A DNA stretch of 64,000 bases from Calliopum simillimum (GCA_951812925.1 OX638370.1:43279948-43343947), one strand, 5' to 3'. Shown: positions 12,054-23,470, numbered from the stretch's first letter. Numbers and translations: made by a program. The notes: generated from the sequence alone by a model not told the origin.

Positions 12054-12927
12054 GGGTAAGGGAGGGAAATATGGACCACCCATCTTTCTTTTATAAATAA
12101 AACCCAAAATACATAAAACAAAACAGTTAATTTTATGTCATCCAGTAGAGGAAACAATTTACCTTTATTCTGATTCACTTTTAGATAAATATCTCATCAG
12201 GATAAAGAAAAAAAATTAAAAAACTGAAAATACTCAAAATGAAGATAAAAAAAAGTGTAGTGTTATATGGACCATATACAGAAGTTGCATATAAAAATGT
12301 CACTTCCACATTCGGCAGATTTTTCATGACTCCAGGAACGTCAGATAACACACTCAACCCAAAATTCGCCACGTCGATCTTCTGAGTAAAGGGTGTTACA
12401 TTATATGCATTTTTTATCATTTTTTTCCTTTGTAGCTAACTAATTACATACAATGACCATCAAACTCGTCATGAAAACTGCAACTAGATTCCCCATCTGA
12501 AAAAGATGATAAATACATTTGATTTTAAGGCTTTTTTCTTTGGTGGTCCATATTACCCACAGCACGTGTTGGTGAAATAAATTGTTTTTTTATCAAAAAC
12601 TCTTTTGGTTAATTAACTTATTTGTGCTAATAAATTATAAATGGCATTCACTGACTTCATATAATTAACCATTTATTTAAAAACGCGATGTCTTTAAAGT
12701 GAAATAATGAAATATACTCACTAGAAAAAAATTATCACTGATCTTTTTTTTAGAAAAATCAACTTTACAGAAACATGCGACTTCACCGAAAGATAAAATC
12801 GCCCTATTATAAGCTTTAGGTATTAACGTTAAGTTTGAACATGAATAACGGTAAATCCTATGTATGCAGTGGGAAATAACCGTGTGGTCCATATAACCCA
12901 CGTAGTCCATATTTCCCTCCCTTACCC
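12054..12927. mobile_element. TA-flanked non-autonomous DNA element, GGGTAAGGGAGGG ends
   Basis: The left end GGGTAAGGGAGGGAAATATG is mirrored at the right end (…CATATTTCCCTCCCTTACCC), and both abut TA (12052-12053, 12928-12929). That fits the Tc1/mariner/pogo group. Words copied from the terminus, TGGTCCATATTACCCAC and TGGTCCATATAACCCACGTA, recur inside each end as subterminal repeats. The 874-bp interior has no transposase that I recognise. Minus-strand open frames at 12181-12420 and 12677-13039 show no motif. Confidence 0.85.
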
Positions 12928-12997
12928 TACTAATTGACATTGTAAAAAATTTTATTGAAATATAATTAAAATAAAATAAAAGGCTATAGAAACGAAC

Positions 12998-13070
12998 GTG
13001 CCACAGTATCTCAATGGTAAGAGCGTCGCGTACAAACACAAAGGTCTTAAGTTCGACACCATCAACACAA
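12998..13070 (+). repeat. tRNA-like SINE head (candidate 2)
   Basis: GTGCCACAGTATCTCAATGG begins a 73-bp block with an A-box-like TATCTCAATGGTAAGAGCG (13007-13025) and a B-box-like AAGTTCGACACC (13049-13060), at the spacing seen in tRNAs. The acceptor ends do not pair well and no clear anticodon stem forms. I read it as a tRNA-derived SINE head or tRNA pseudogene, followed by a T-rich stretch. Confidence 0.55.
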
Positions 13071-14150
13071 GATTTTTTTTTTATTTTTATAATTTTAAAA
13101 AAATTTTCTTTGTGTAATCAGTGAAAATTAAAGTTTTTCTTTACGTGCGCACAGTTACTGAAAAAATCGGTACAAATTACTTAGATTTTCAATGAATTTT
13201 TTGCGGTTTAGTTTTTTCCGTGTATAAAAAACAAAATTCCACCTCGCCCAAATAAATTCATTCACAGTTGCTACAGTCCTAGGACTTATACTTAGTTACA
13301 GTACAAGTAGTTCTATTAAGTAAAATCCTATTGACATAACTTATTAACATCAGCGTTGCTGAGTCATTTATTGCCAAAAACTATACAAGTTCTTGAAAAA
13401 TCTCCATACCAGAGACAAATATTGTAAATTTAAAATTGTACATTTTTACATATATTGAATTTTCTCTAATACTTTTGAAATTCCTCGTACTATTACAACG
13501 AATTCAAAGTTTTGCTCGTACTAGTATAGGACATATATATGGAAGATACTTAGCAAGAGCACGCACTTAAGCCAGAAATAAATTGCAAAACTAATTTTAT
13601 GACCCTCTGGTGACCACAAGGCAAAACTGCAGCAAACTAATTCTTTGATGTTTTACAGCAAAACTTTGAAAAACTACACAATGAGTACAGTGGTTGCAAA
13701 AAACATGCAAAATAAATGCAATATCAACAACACATAAAAAGTATGACACGGTAGGTTTGATAGTAATTTTTGATAAAGTTTAAAAAAAGAATTTAAGAAA
13801 ATACCTACATACGTTGAAATATCGTGTTAAGATCTAAAGAAATGTCATTACATTTATATCGTCGGGTTAAATTTTTAACTAGAAGTCCAGAAAAACGCTT
13901 TTTATTATTTATTTAGATGTCTAGTTGTACTCTTAGTTTTGACCCGACGAAATGTGCGGGATATTCTAGACATCTGACTTGGTTTGATCGACGTATTATA
14001 TTTCTTATTTAATGAGTCACAATACAGCATTCCGATTCGAATTTCGTTTTCTTGGTATTAATTTTTAATTGTTTTTTTTTTTTTTTTTCATTTCCATAAT
14101 ATATCTACAAATTTATAAAAAACTAGCGGTCTAGGCAGACTTTGTCCGCC
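13071..14150. other. spacer with a 90-bp inverted repeat and a shared fragment
   Basis: At 13859-13949, TCGTCGGGTTAAA and its partner TTTGACCCGACGA form a miniature inverted-repeat structure. At 13228-13336, the words AATTCCACCTCGCCC, AATAAATTCATTC and TTCTATTAAG are shared with 23571-23660, showing a dispersed repeat. A T-run lies near 14070-14089. Confidence 0.55.
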
Positions 14151-14154
14151 CCAC

Positions 14155-14625
14155 TTTGTGCACATTGATTAATATCGAAAAAAGTTCAAAAATTTCGAAA
14201 AAATATTGAAATACATCAATGAAGTCAAAGTCCAAGTGTATCGAAAAAATCGAAAATGGCCGGAAAATGTCCAAAGGTATCGAAAAATATTGAAAAACAT
14301 CTTAATATCGGTAAAATCCAAAAATCTCGAAAAGCACTCTTAATATGGGTTAAGACCCAAAAGTATTAGAAAACATTGAAGAAATCGGTATGGGTCCAAA
14401 TGTTTCGAAAAACATCCAATATAACCGAAAAATTCCAAAAATATTGAAAAACACTACCAACTTTTTACAGGAAAGCGTTTTTCGAAATTTGCACATTTTG
14501 TTCCATCGTGTGTTGAATTTTGGTGCACCTAGCTTGAAATTTGAAGGTCTGGGAGCTATTTTTGAACTCACAAACCTAAATATCTTTTATATAGGTTTTC
14601 ATACAAAAAAAAAAAAGTTTAAATA
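14155..14625 (+). repeat. dispersed repeat, left part, split by mariner copy B
   Basis: 14155-14450 is a degenerate periodic sequence with recurring ATCGAAAAA, TTGAAAAACAT and CCAAAA words about every 35-40 bp. 14478-14606, and its continuation on the far side of the mariner at 15897-15970, match 42945-43137 on the opposite strand. Shared words are GGTCTGGGAGCTATTTTTGA, ATATAGGTTTTCATACAAA, CTCATAACTAAAAACTA and TTTCGAGTTACCAAC. The other copy lacks the mariner. Confidence 0.8.
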
Positions 14626-15894
14626 TTGGGTGTACAACTTAAAAACCGGAATTTGACGGTGGATGTCCGTACTAACAAATATCGTGAAAGCTCGAACTTT
14701 ATATATATGTCATTTTGAAGGTACATTTGACAGCTGTCAAAATCAGTCAACAAAACAATTTTATCTTGTGTGCATCATTATTATTTTTCACGATGAATAA
14801 CTTCGAAAATTCGAGAAAAAGACAGCATTTGCGGGAGGTTCTGTTGGGTCATTTTTTTCCAAAGAAAACTGCTGCGAAAAGTCATAGTTTGCTTGTAGAA
14901 GTTTATGGCGACGATGCTTTAGGAAAAACACAGTGTTTTGAATGGTTTAAACGCTTCAAAAGTGCCGATTTTGACATCAAAGACAAAGAACGCCCAGGAC
15001 AGCCAAAAAAGTATGAAGACGAAGAATTAGAGAAGCTACTCGATGAGGATTCGTGTCAAACACAAGACGAGCTTGCCAAATTGTTCGGAGTGACTCAACA
15101 AGCCATTTCGAAACGTTTGAAAGCCGCCGGATGCATTCAGAAGCAAGGTAATTGGGTCCCCTATGAGTTGAAGCCGAGAGACGTTGAACGGCGCTTCTGT
15201 TTGTCTAAAATGCTGCTTGAGCGCCATAAAAACAAATCATTTTTGCATCGGATTGTGACTGGGGATGAAAAATGTATCCATTATGACAATCCCAAGCGCA
15301 AAAAGTCATACGTGAAACCCGGCCAACCAGCCAAATCAACCTCGAAGCCAAATATCCATGGCGCCAAGGTTATGCTTTGTATTTGGTGGGATCAGAAGGG
15401 GCCGTTATATTATGAGTTGTTGAAATCGGGCCAGACAATCACAGGTGACCTGTACCGAACACAATTAATACGTTTGAAGCGCCCGGAAAATGCGACCAGA
15501 CACGAAGCAATAATTTTTCATCATGACAACGCTCGGCCGCATGTTGCAAGACCCGTGAAAAACTATTTGGAAAATAGTGGATGGGAAGTTTTGGCTCACC
15601 CGCCTTATAGTCCGGACCTTGCTCCGTCTGACTTTCATTTATTTCGCTCGATGCAAAACGCCCTCACCGGAATACGCTTCACATCAGAGCAAGGCATCCG
15701 AAATTGGATAGATTCATTTTTGGCCGCCAAGCCGGCGCAATTTTTTTGGGATGGAATTCATAAATTGCCTGAAAGATGGGGAAATGTTGTAGCTTCCAAT
15801 GGACAATACTTTGAATAAAATATATTGTAACATTTTTCCACAATAAAGCATCAAATTTCGCTAAAAAATTCCGGTTTTTAAGTTGTACACCCAA
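14626..15894 (+). mobile_element. mariner element, nearly intact (copy B)
   Basis: 1269 bp, with inverted ends identical to copy A (TTGGGTGTACAACTTAAAAA…) and TA on both sides (14624-14625, 15895-15896). It holds one uninterrupted transposase frame. It sits inside a dispersed repeat whose uninterrupted relative is at 42945-43137, which independently marks the insertion point. Long stretches identical to copy A suggest the family was active fairly recently. Confidence 0.95.
14793..15818 (+). CDS. mariner transposase (D,D34D), 341 aa
   Basis: A DDE/D transposase of the mariner family that would bind the terminal repeats and cut and paste the element into TA sites. The start at 14793 (MNNFENSRKR) is chosen because the homologous ATG is conserved in copy A; an upstream in-frame ATG at 14715 lies in the leader. 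Residues ~1-120 hold the paired helix-turn-helix DNA-binding region (FEWFKRFK, RPGQPKK, TQDELAKLFGVTQQAISKRL). WVPYEL at ~125 matches the family's WVPHEL linker motif. Catalytic blocks are [20 protein letters not shown] and [13 protein letters not shown], with exactly 34 residues between the second and third aspartates. Two flaws stand out. The normally conserved W after TGDEK is C. And an 18-bp in-frame deletion removes six residues before RPENATRH that copy A still encodes. Length is otherwise normal for the family (~345). Activity is doubtful. Confidence 0.9.
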   Translation: MNNFENSRKRQHLREVLLGHFFPKKTAAKSHSLLVEVYGDDALGKTQCFEWFKRFKSADFDIKDKERPGQPKKYEDEELEKLLDEDSCQTQDELAKLFGVTQQAISKRLKAAGCIQKQGNWVPYELKPRDVERRFCLSKMLLERHKNKSFLHRIVTGDEKCIHYDNPKRKKSYVKPGQPAKSTSKPNIHGAKVMLCIWWDQKGPLYYELLKSGQTITGDLYRTQLIRLKRPENATRHEAIIFHHDNARPHVARPVKNYLENSGWEVLAHPPYSPDLAPSDFHLFRSMQNALTGIRFTSEQGIRNWIDSFLAAKPAQFFWDGIHKLPERWGNVVASNGQYFE

Positions 15895-15970
15895 TATAAA
15901 GTACTCATAACTAAAAACTAAAATTTTCGAGTTACCAACTTTTATGATGGACATATGGATATATAGATTT
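15895..15970 (+). repeat. dispersed repeat, right part
   Basis: Continuation of the repeat interrupted by mariner copy B: CTCATAACTAAAAACTA and TTTCGAGTTACCAAC match 42945-43010 in reverse. Confidence 0.75.
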
Positions 15971-17176
15971 TATCTTAAAAATTTCAAGCACAACGTATGA
16001 GTGAAACAAGAAATACCGAGAAACCAGACAGCGAAAGTTTTATATGCGTGACTTTGCCACAGGGCGCTCAATTGATTCACTGACGACCACGTATTAGTGT
16101 TTGAAAAAGAATAAAATCCTTTAAAAAGCAGGATACAGAAGTAAAATCCAAATGATATCTGCAAGTAAAAGAGATATAGAAAATAAACAGAATGAAAAGA
16201 AGAACTTAAAAGCGACGGCAATGAAATAAATGTGTGCTGAAAAGCAATATTGCTCTCATGACAATAACGACCAATTCTAACAATGATGATGTCTCCCCCG
16301 TGACAATTCGGCACATTTAATATATTGAGTGGTTAGAAATTAACAATGCCCTCACAACAAATGTATTGGCTGCAGAAACTAAGCACTGAAACGCATTTGG
16401 GAATTTGTTGCACGTACAATGCAGTTGTGCAGCAATGTTTTTGTAGCGCTGGATTTTTTGTATTATTACTAAGCTTTATCTTTAAATGAATGTTACTTAT
16501 GCCTTTTTAAGAGTGTGACCCTTAATTGTGATGAAATATTTAAAATAATAGCAGGTCGCAAATTCAGTCACAAAATATTAGTCCATTCTCGATTTTTATA
16601 GCCGATTACGAGTCTGAACTTGGATTTTTCCTTGCACGTCAGAAGTTTGAGTTATTTTTCCTTGGCTAGAAACGTCCGGGATCTTCACAAATGTCCTAAA
16701 AATATTTCGGAGTTATGGTGAATGTATATCGTCTATTGTTTTTTTTTATTTTCGCCTACCATTTTCATGTTCTCTGCCCTAACACGTAATATACTTATAT
16801 AGCGACCTTAGGATAAAAATGCCTTTAAATGTTTCGTGTCTCATAACTTTTTACATTGATTTTAATCACAACATAATTTAAAATGCTTATGTTCATTTGG
16901 TTGTTGCTCGGATTTTAATAAAAGTTATATATTTTAAGTTCATCACGTAGTTAATAGCAATGTAGAACACGTAAAAATATAACAAGGTTCTGACAAGGGA
17001 TTTTGGTGAAGGGACCAAAAAAAAAACACGTGTTTCGGCATTTTGAAAGTTAACATCTGATTTTATTTTTTTTTTTTTTTTTTTTGTCAGGGGAGCCAAA
17101 GTTTCCTACTTTAAACGCATTCTTGTGATAAATTGACATATTAAACTATACGATCCTTACATCTGAGGTGTATCAC
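15971..17176. other. spacer, no feature seen
   Basis: AT-rich, with a T-run near 17066-17085. A 114-codon minus-strand open frame (15970-16314) has no recognisable motif. Confidence 0.55.
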
Positions 17177-18290
17177 CATAGGTTAGGTTAGGTTAGGGTG
17201 GCGGTAACAAAAACCTCACATAGACCAACTAGGTCCATAGCGTTACCACAAACTCCTTTTAAGGCGAAATTCATTAGTTGCGATAATGCTGTTCCAGCTA
17301 TCTCATTTATGGAGCCGAACATAGCCTGCCCAAGAGTAGCCATTCTGCGTCTGGTTAGCGCCGGGCAATAACATAAGACATGCTCTTCCGTTTCTTCCTC
17401 CTCAGGTTCGGAACAGTTTCTCCACCAGTTGCTTCAAATTAATCCCATCCTGTATGCATGGTGTCCAATAAGGCAGTGTCCAGTTGTAAAACCAATCAAC
17501 AGTCTGCAATTAATTTTGCTAAGAGAGAGTACATAAGTATCTAGTTTTGTTATTATTGTAAGAGGGCCAGAATATTTTGGCCGTTTTGTTTTTTGTATTG
17601 TTTAGCCATCTATTTTCCGCTAAAATTTCTAGTTTCTTATTTTTTTGCGTATAATAAAACTTAAGTGGTGCTTCTATAATCAAGGGAGCATTGAGTAACT
17701 GCACACCTTGTTTAGCAAGCTCGTCAGCCCTTTCATTTCCAACAATGTTGCAGTGTACAGGAACCCACAGTTATCGTACTGAGTTATTATTGCTCAGGCT
17801 TTGTAAAGATTCGTAGCAGTTTGATACCATTTTAGAATTAATAGTGTTGCTTTTAAGTGCTTTAAGAGCTGCTTGACTATCAACGTAAATGTTTATTTTT
17901 TTATAAGAAATATTTCCTACTAAAAGATCTGCGGCTTTTTGAATTGCAACTACCTTTGCGTGAAAAATGCTGCAGTCAGCAGGTAGATTGTAGGATTCGC
18001 AAGTGTTGGAGTTCAGTACAAAAACTCCAGCGCCAACCCCCTCATCTTGCTTCGATCCATCTGTGTATATATTTATGTCATTTGTTGGGTCTAGGTGATG
18101 CGATGTCCAGTAGTCCCTGGATGGAAATTTAACTGAAAACTTCGTGTCGAACCGTGTTGTTGGTGGTAAATAATCTGTTGTGATATTTTTAATATCATCT
18201 ACATTGCTATGTCCAAAAATTTGGTGTTTGAAATGATTCACCATGTTCAGCAAACTTTTATAGGATATCAAGTGTATTATTTTTGCGGAA
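17177..18290 (-). mobile_element. 5'-truncated non-LTR retrotransposon with RNase H
   Basis: The 3' end of a LINE on the minus strand. It carries a RNase H domain and a cysteine/histidine tail, then a short 3' end finishing in a pentanucleotide-type repeat (CCTAACCTAACCTAACC on the minus strand, 17180-17202). Families with RNase H after RT belong to the I/R1/LOA group or RNase H-bearing jockey relatives. The RT itself is missing, because 5' truncation occurred near 18290. Confidence 0.85.
17190..18271 (-). pseudogene. LINE ORF2 C-terminus: RNase H plus Cys/His tail
   Basis: Reading on the minus strand from 18271, IYTDGSKQDEGVGAGVF gives the first RNase H aspartate and its glycine-rich strand. 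IFHAKVVAIQKA occupies the place of the catalytic ELxAI helix, with the glutamate replaced by K (AK for AE). IYVDSQAALKALK supplies the next catalytic aspartate. A stop at ~17770 (SVR-stop-LWVPVHCN) interrupts the last RNase H motif, after which VGNERADELAKQG continues in the same frame. Further down come GHCLIGHHAYRMGLI and EEEETEEHVLCYCPAL, the conserved Cys/His tail of this group. One internal stop lies at the TGA after MGLI. It is not functional. Confidence 0.87.
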
Positions 18291-19545
18291 AACTTTAACC
18301 CTCTTCATTTACCATATACATTAGAGCGCCCATACGTGCAAAATTCTGATTTTGCTTGCTCCCCGTCCATTTCCTGAAATTAGAGGTCAAAAAAATTAGA
18401 TTTCAAAAAAAAATTTGGAATCGGTAGTGGAAAAAACCCAGCCGGTTTTCGATTAAAGGTCGAAAAATTGACTAAAAAAAGGCAAGTCGCAAGACTGCCC
18501 GTTACTTCAAAACTATTTTTTTTTTCATAATATTTTCAAGACAATTTTTGTAGAGCATGACTAGATCAGCATTATCTTCTTAAAAAGTTTTGGTCCAAAA
18601 ATTAAATTTGTTGCTGTTTCGGTACAAAAATTTATAGTTTTTAAGAAAAATTTCATGACTTTTTTTCTATAAATTGGTTTTTTGTAATTTTCAAAGGACG
18701 GAATATTTGTTCTGGAATTCTTGTGTTTTATGGAATTAAATGTTGATTAATTTAAAAGAAAAATTATTAAAACATATAAGTTTTTAAGAAATGGAGCTCT
18801 TTTCAAAGTTAAGAAAAAAATTTATTTTTTTTATTTTTTCTTCTTTATTTTTAATTTGGTAAGAAACCATTTTGGTAGTCATATTTTCTAATCTAATTTG
18901 GGATTGCTGAACACGAAAATAGCATTTATTTTCGTTTTAGTGCGTTTTTGGGCTGTTCCAGCAGAGATAATCGAAAATTTCAAATTTCGTGCATGCAGCC
19001 CAGGCAAAAATTTCAATCAAGTTGTCGTGAACTGCACAAAGATGTGAAATTGCACGTGAGCATTAACTGAATAAAAAAAAAATAGTTTTCAAAATCGGTT
19101 CATCGAATGGTTTTTAAAATGAGGTTGAAAAACGGTATTTAAAAAAAAACGACTTCAAACCAAAACCAAAATAGTCATTTTAGATGAAGTTATTAATGCT
19201 GAATTCGAAATTGATTATTTTCAGTACTTTTTTTTAATTTTAAGGAAAAAGTTCTCTTATCTAAAAAAACGTACATATTTGAAATATATGTATGTATTGC
19301 TTTTAACTTTAGTTTTTGCTAACATTTTGCTTTTAAACCGGTTTAATAATTCCACTGATAGAAAATAATAACTTTGGTGTAAGGAGATCCCATAACATAT
19401 TTAATGGTGGCGCATCCTTTTTGTTTTTAGTATAACTTTTACGGTAATAAGTTATTTTCGAAATAGTTTTGTATTTATCTCGTAAAAGGAAAAACCTAGA
19501 CGAATGAGGCCAATACCATTGATAAAGGCGTGAAATTTTTTCATA
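18291..19545. other. AT-rich spacer
   Basis: Many A and T runs. No coding, element ends or repeats are recognised. Confidence 0.5.
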
Positions 19546-19549
19546 AAAA

Positions 19550-19965
19550 ATGTAGGCGAACTCGGACAAGAGGTTGTGGCACCTCCTGAGGATAATTAAA
19601 CTAAATTTGACTCAGACTCTGAGAACTATAAATGCAAACTCTGAGCAAAAACAAGACGCACTTGGACTAGAGAGCGTGACACCTTAGTTTTTTTAAATAA
19701 TCAAACATAATTCCACTCAGGTGGTCAAAACAGTGAATGCGAGCTCTGCGCAAAGACAAGGCAAGCTCGTACAAAAGGACGTGTCACCTCTCATATCAGA
19801 AAAAGATCCAAAATGCTATGCTGAAAACATTTTTGGATGCAATCCAACCAAATTTCACTCAAACACTGAAGTCAGTAAGAGCAGTATCTGAACAAAAGTT
19901 ATGTGAATTCGGACAAAAAGTCGTGGCACCTTCCGTAAAAGCAAAATTATCAAAATACTGCAGTT
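19550..19965 (+). repeat. ~120-bp-unit repeat with GTGGCACCT motif
   Basis: Three or more degenerate units share the order 'CTCGGACAA-AG-GTGGCACCTCC', 'ATCCAACCAAATTT', 'CTCAGACTCTGAGAACTATA' and 'AATGCAAACTCTGA'. The same units recur at 22600-23140 and 35690-35860. Open frames over the array (19737-19994) are a by-product of the repeat. Confidence 0.8.
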
Positions 19966-19984
19966 TATTTTTTTTTTATAATAA

Positions 19985-21395
19985 GAACACTTAAACATGA
20001 ATGGCAGTAGTTACTTAGATATATCAATTTACAAATTGTGGTGTAAGTTATAAAAGTTATAAGTTGAAAAAACACCCTTTTCATGAAAATGCCCAAAAAC
20101 GCAACACCCTGTATTTTATCAAGAAATGGTAATAGAACCAAATCCTCACGGATTATTGATTTTCCGCACCAGATCTACCATCTTGCCAAATTTTTAGCGA
20201 AATCGGAAACAAGAAAATGTTTTGCTTCATGTACATACATGTTTTTATAAATAAATACCCCTACCCTCTTTATTTAGTTTAATAAAATGAACACTTGATG
20301 ACATTAGTTGCAGAATAGTGCAATGAGCGCTTACATTTATTGCTAATCTTTATCCCAATGGTAATTCCCAAAAAAAATAAAAAAATAAATGTTTAATTTT
20401 TGTAAGATTTAAAACTTCAATTTAAAATAACAAATTAAATTAAATTGATTACTTTAATTAAATCAGTTGAAATGCAAACGCAGCAATGAAGTAAATTAAT
20501 AACAAACTTATCATATCCTTGCTTTGACAGCCAAAGAGGCTGTGTAGCACTCAAGTTATGTACCTATCGTGCTGAAAGTTCACGTGTTGAATAAACATAA
20601 TCAAATGGCCTGGCAAATTAAAGTCGTCCATCCATTCAGAGATATTTAAACAAACAATGGCATCAAAGCCAAAAACTTGAACAGAAATTTACTCTGTGAA
20701 CTGAAGTGAATTGAATGAGTAGCTAATTAAGGAGATTAAAATGTACAACACCTGAGGACTAAATATTGCACAAAAGTAGGGGCAAGCCAGACGATGCCAA
20801 CATTGAAGCAAGTGACAAGGTAGACATTCAACAAAAACTGAAAGGATTGCAAAAGAAAAACTGCAAAAGACAGAAAAATCAAAAAAAGATAAACATCTGT
20901 TCGGATTTTTGAAAGACAGCCAGACAAACGGCAAGAATGTAAAACAGACAGCCAGACAAATAGATAGAAGACAGCACAGAATGAATAGGCGAAGGTTGTT
21001 TATATAAATTTTTTTTTACTTTCTTCATTTAAATCTAATAACTTTTAGTATTTCATTCTGTCAACCATGTATTGAATGCAGATTAAATTTTACGATAAGA
21101 AATTTACCAAGATTTTTTTTTTTTTTTGTACATCTACATAAGCTAATTTCTGTGAAACCAACCATAGTATCGATAGAGCCGGAGGGCCACTTTATCGCCG
21201 TAACACTGAAAGTTCATCCTATTAAGTCATCCGAGCTTGGGCAAACAAAAGTTGTCTTAGAAGTTAAAGTTGCATTCTTAAGAGCAAATTAAGTTATGTT
21301 TTGCCGTACATACATTTTATCATTTTGGTATTTTGACATTTTGCATCCTTTGAAAAAACTACTCTGTTTGAAATTGTACTTTTATGTCTGGCATA
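19985..21395. other. spacer, no feature seen
   Basis: AT-rich, with T-runs near 21010 and 21114-21127. A minus-strand frame at 20689-20934 has no motif. Confidence 0.5.
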
Positions 21396-21399
21396 CTTC

Positions 21400-22125
21400 T
21401 ACTCTAGCCCCTGCGGGCAAGGGGTCAGAACATACCCGAGGTAAGATGCCTGTCGTAAGAGGCGACTAAATAGCGGGTGACCAGCCAGGGTGTGAAAGGG
21501 CGTAGCGTTGGACAGCGTTGCGCCTCGAAAGAAAAACTCACAATGCCCGTAACTGTCACTGACAAGGCGTCTGACCCAGATTGGGCGGCTGAAATTGAAA
21601 GTGAATTTGGCCACTATAGTTGCAGCGCTTGCCGGATCCAGATTTAAGCTTATAACATACTGCGTGGGGCGTCGCTGAGAAGATTATACTAATGAAACAT
21701 GGATCGAAAAACGATGGAAAATAACTCTCCAAGTGATACCCACTAGAATGTAGTTAATCCACCTGCCGCGGCAGTATGTACGTCAGATTTGGATGTGCAA
21801 GAAATGATTCTCTTATAATATGCTTCGTCAAAATTTTAAAATCCTTTCGATGAAAACTCGAACACGCATCGGCTCTTGGAATGTCTGAACTCTTAACCGA
21901 AAGGCCCATTTAGTGCATACCTCGAAACCCCGCTAGAAATATTACCATATTCCAAGCATACGCACCTACCGAATAGGCAGATAGAGAAACCATAGATGAA
22001 TTTTACAGCCAGCTCACTGCAGCAATAAACAGTGCTCACAAGAACGACATCATAATGGTTGTGGGCGATTTGAATGCCAAAGTAGGCTCAGAAAACCTTA
22101 ACCTTGAGCACGTGATTAGATAGTA
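21400..22125 (+). pseudogene. LINE 5' end: APE-type endonuclease, broken
   Basis: A GC-richer block opens with GCCCCTGCGGGCAAGGGG and GATGCCTGTCGTAAGAGGCG (a likely 5' leader). It then reads into MKTRTRIGSWNV (stop) TL near 21850, the start of an AP-endonuclease domain. It continues as TIFQAYAPTE (stop) ADRETIDEFY near 21948, then NDIIMVVGDLNAKVGSE near 22045, whose GDxNAxxG block is the catalytic GDFN motif. The combination fits an RTE- or CR1-like LINE. There are at least two internal stops and a frameshift, and the sequence stops before any RT. Short open frames on the other strand are irrelevant. Confidence 0.78.
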
Positions 22126-22234
22126 TTACAAAAAAAAGTTCGCTATAAGCCCGCCATTTTGAAAGATTATCGGTTTTGATTTTAAAGGAAAACAAAAATT
22201 TTTTTCGACCTCTAAATAATTCGCTATTATATTT

Positions 22235-22370
22235 TTGTACCCTACACCCAGGGTATATTCACTTTGTCCTTCCGTTTATAACATAGACAAGGAGGCGTGG
22301 CAGGTATAGAAAAGTATATGTATTCTTGATGAGCGTTATCTCCTGAGTCGATATAGCCATGTCCGTCTGT

Positions 22371-22422
<52 letters not shown>

Positions 22423-22430
22423 GTAACGGC
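22235..22430 (-). repeat. dispersed GGACGGACAG repeat, copy 2, with (CTGG)n
   Basis: On the minus strand it holds AGACGGACATGGCTATATCG, TCAAGAATACATATACTTTT and CTGCCACGCCTCCTTGTC, matching the copies at 4767, 35576 and 43262. It is extended by a CTGG microsatellite of ~13 units at 22371-22423. Confidence 0.82.
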
Positions 22431-22599
22431 TGTGTGTGGAAATACATTTTTTGGGAAAACTGAGCAAGATAATTCAATGAAATTTGGTACACTGCCTCCG
22501 CCATCAAAGCTAGCTCGTCGAATTGAAAATGAGCAAAATCGGTCAACGGACACGCCTACCGCTCATATAAAAAATATATTCAAAATGCAACTTTAGGAG

Positions 22600-23140
22600 T
22601 AGTTTTTACGACAAGGCAACCAAAATGGACATAAACAGCTCTGAGAAAAAACTGTGCAAATTCGGACGAGAGGGCGTCGCACCTCCCATGTAAGCAAAAG
22701 CTTCAAAACGCTATACTAAAAACGTTTTTTGTGATAATCGAACCAAATTTGACTCAGACCCTCAAGGTCTCAACAAAAATTGGGTGAAATCAGACAAGGG
22801 AGCGTGGCACCTCCCATATAAGCAAAAGTTTTAAACTTCTATACTGAAAGCGTTTTTTGAGATAATCCAACTAAATTTCAGTCAAAAACTACAAATGCAG
22901 GCTCTAAACTTAAACGAGACGAACTCAGACAAGAGGCAGTGGCACCTCCTATATAAGCAAAAAGTTCAAAACGCTATACTAAAAACGTTTTTTGAGATAA
23001 TCCAACTCAATTCCCCTCAGACACTAAGAACTATAAATGCAAGCTCTGAACAAAAACTGGGTGAACTCGGACAGGGGGGCGTGGCATCTCCCATATAAGC
23101 AACATCTTTAAAATATTGCAATGTAGGGTATTTATTTTTT
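22600..23140 (+). repeat. tandem array, ~125-bp units, GTGGCACCTCCCATATAAGC
   Basis: Four successive units near 22665, 22803, 22941 and 23078 end in GCGTGGCACCTCCCATATAA, or close variants, followed by GCAAAA. Each continues through 'CTATACTAAAAACGTTTTTT' and 'GATAATCCAACTAAATTT'. It is the clearest array of the family also seen at 19550-19965 and 35690-35860. Confidence 0.88.
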
Positions 23141-23470
23141 GGCCAGGCCAAAAATTACACACTTACTAGTTTCTTATTGCTCCGCTATTTGACGTCCGAT
23201 AAGGTATAGTTTATCGTTGTAAATATCTGGATGTGGGTTGTATTAATTTATGGAAGCAATATATCTCAAATGTTTTTTTCGACTAGTTGTACTCATTATC
23301 TCAGTTTCTACCAACCTAAGGTGCCAAGGATACTTCATAAAACTAAAGCCCATAAAAATCATTAAATTTATCTCAACAAGGTTTCCTCAAACAGTTGAAA
23401 TTGAAGTAGTTATAGCGAATCTAAAACTTCAGTACAAAATAGAAAAAAAACAGTATGTTTAGGAACCAAA

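Noticed and set aside
12677..13039. 120-codon minus-strand frame
   Set aside because: It runs across the end of the 12054-12927 element and the tRNA-like block, so it cannot be an ancestral gene.
10425..13070. Functional tRNA genes
   Set aside because: B-box-like words exist, but acceptor and anticodon stems do not form convincingly in either candidate.
22242..22553. Frame encoding a Gln-Pro-Ala-Ser repeat
   Set aside because: The repeat is a translation of the (CTGG)n microsatellite in a dispersed repeat; two frames are open for the same reason.
19737..23098. Two similar peptides (near 19737 and 22895) that look like a small protein family
   Set aside because: Both are translations of the same ~120-bp non-coding tandem unit (GTGGCACC family).
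22371..23140. CRISPR-like spaced repeats
   Set aside because: The units are degenerate, long (~125 bp), not separated by unique spacers of constant size, and the genome is eukaryotic.
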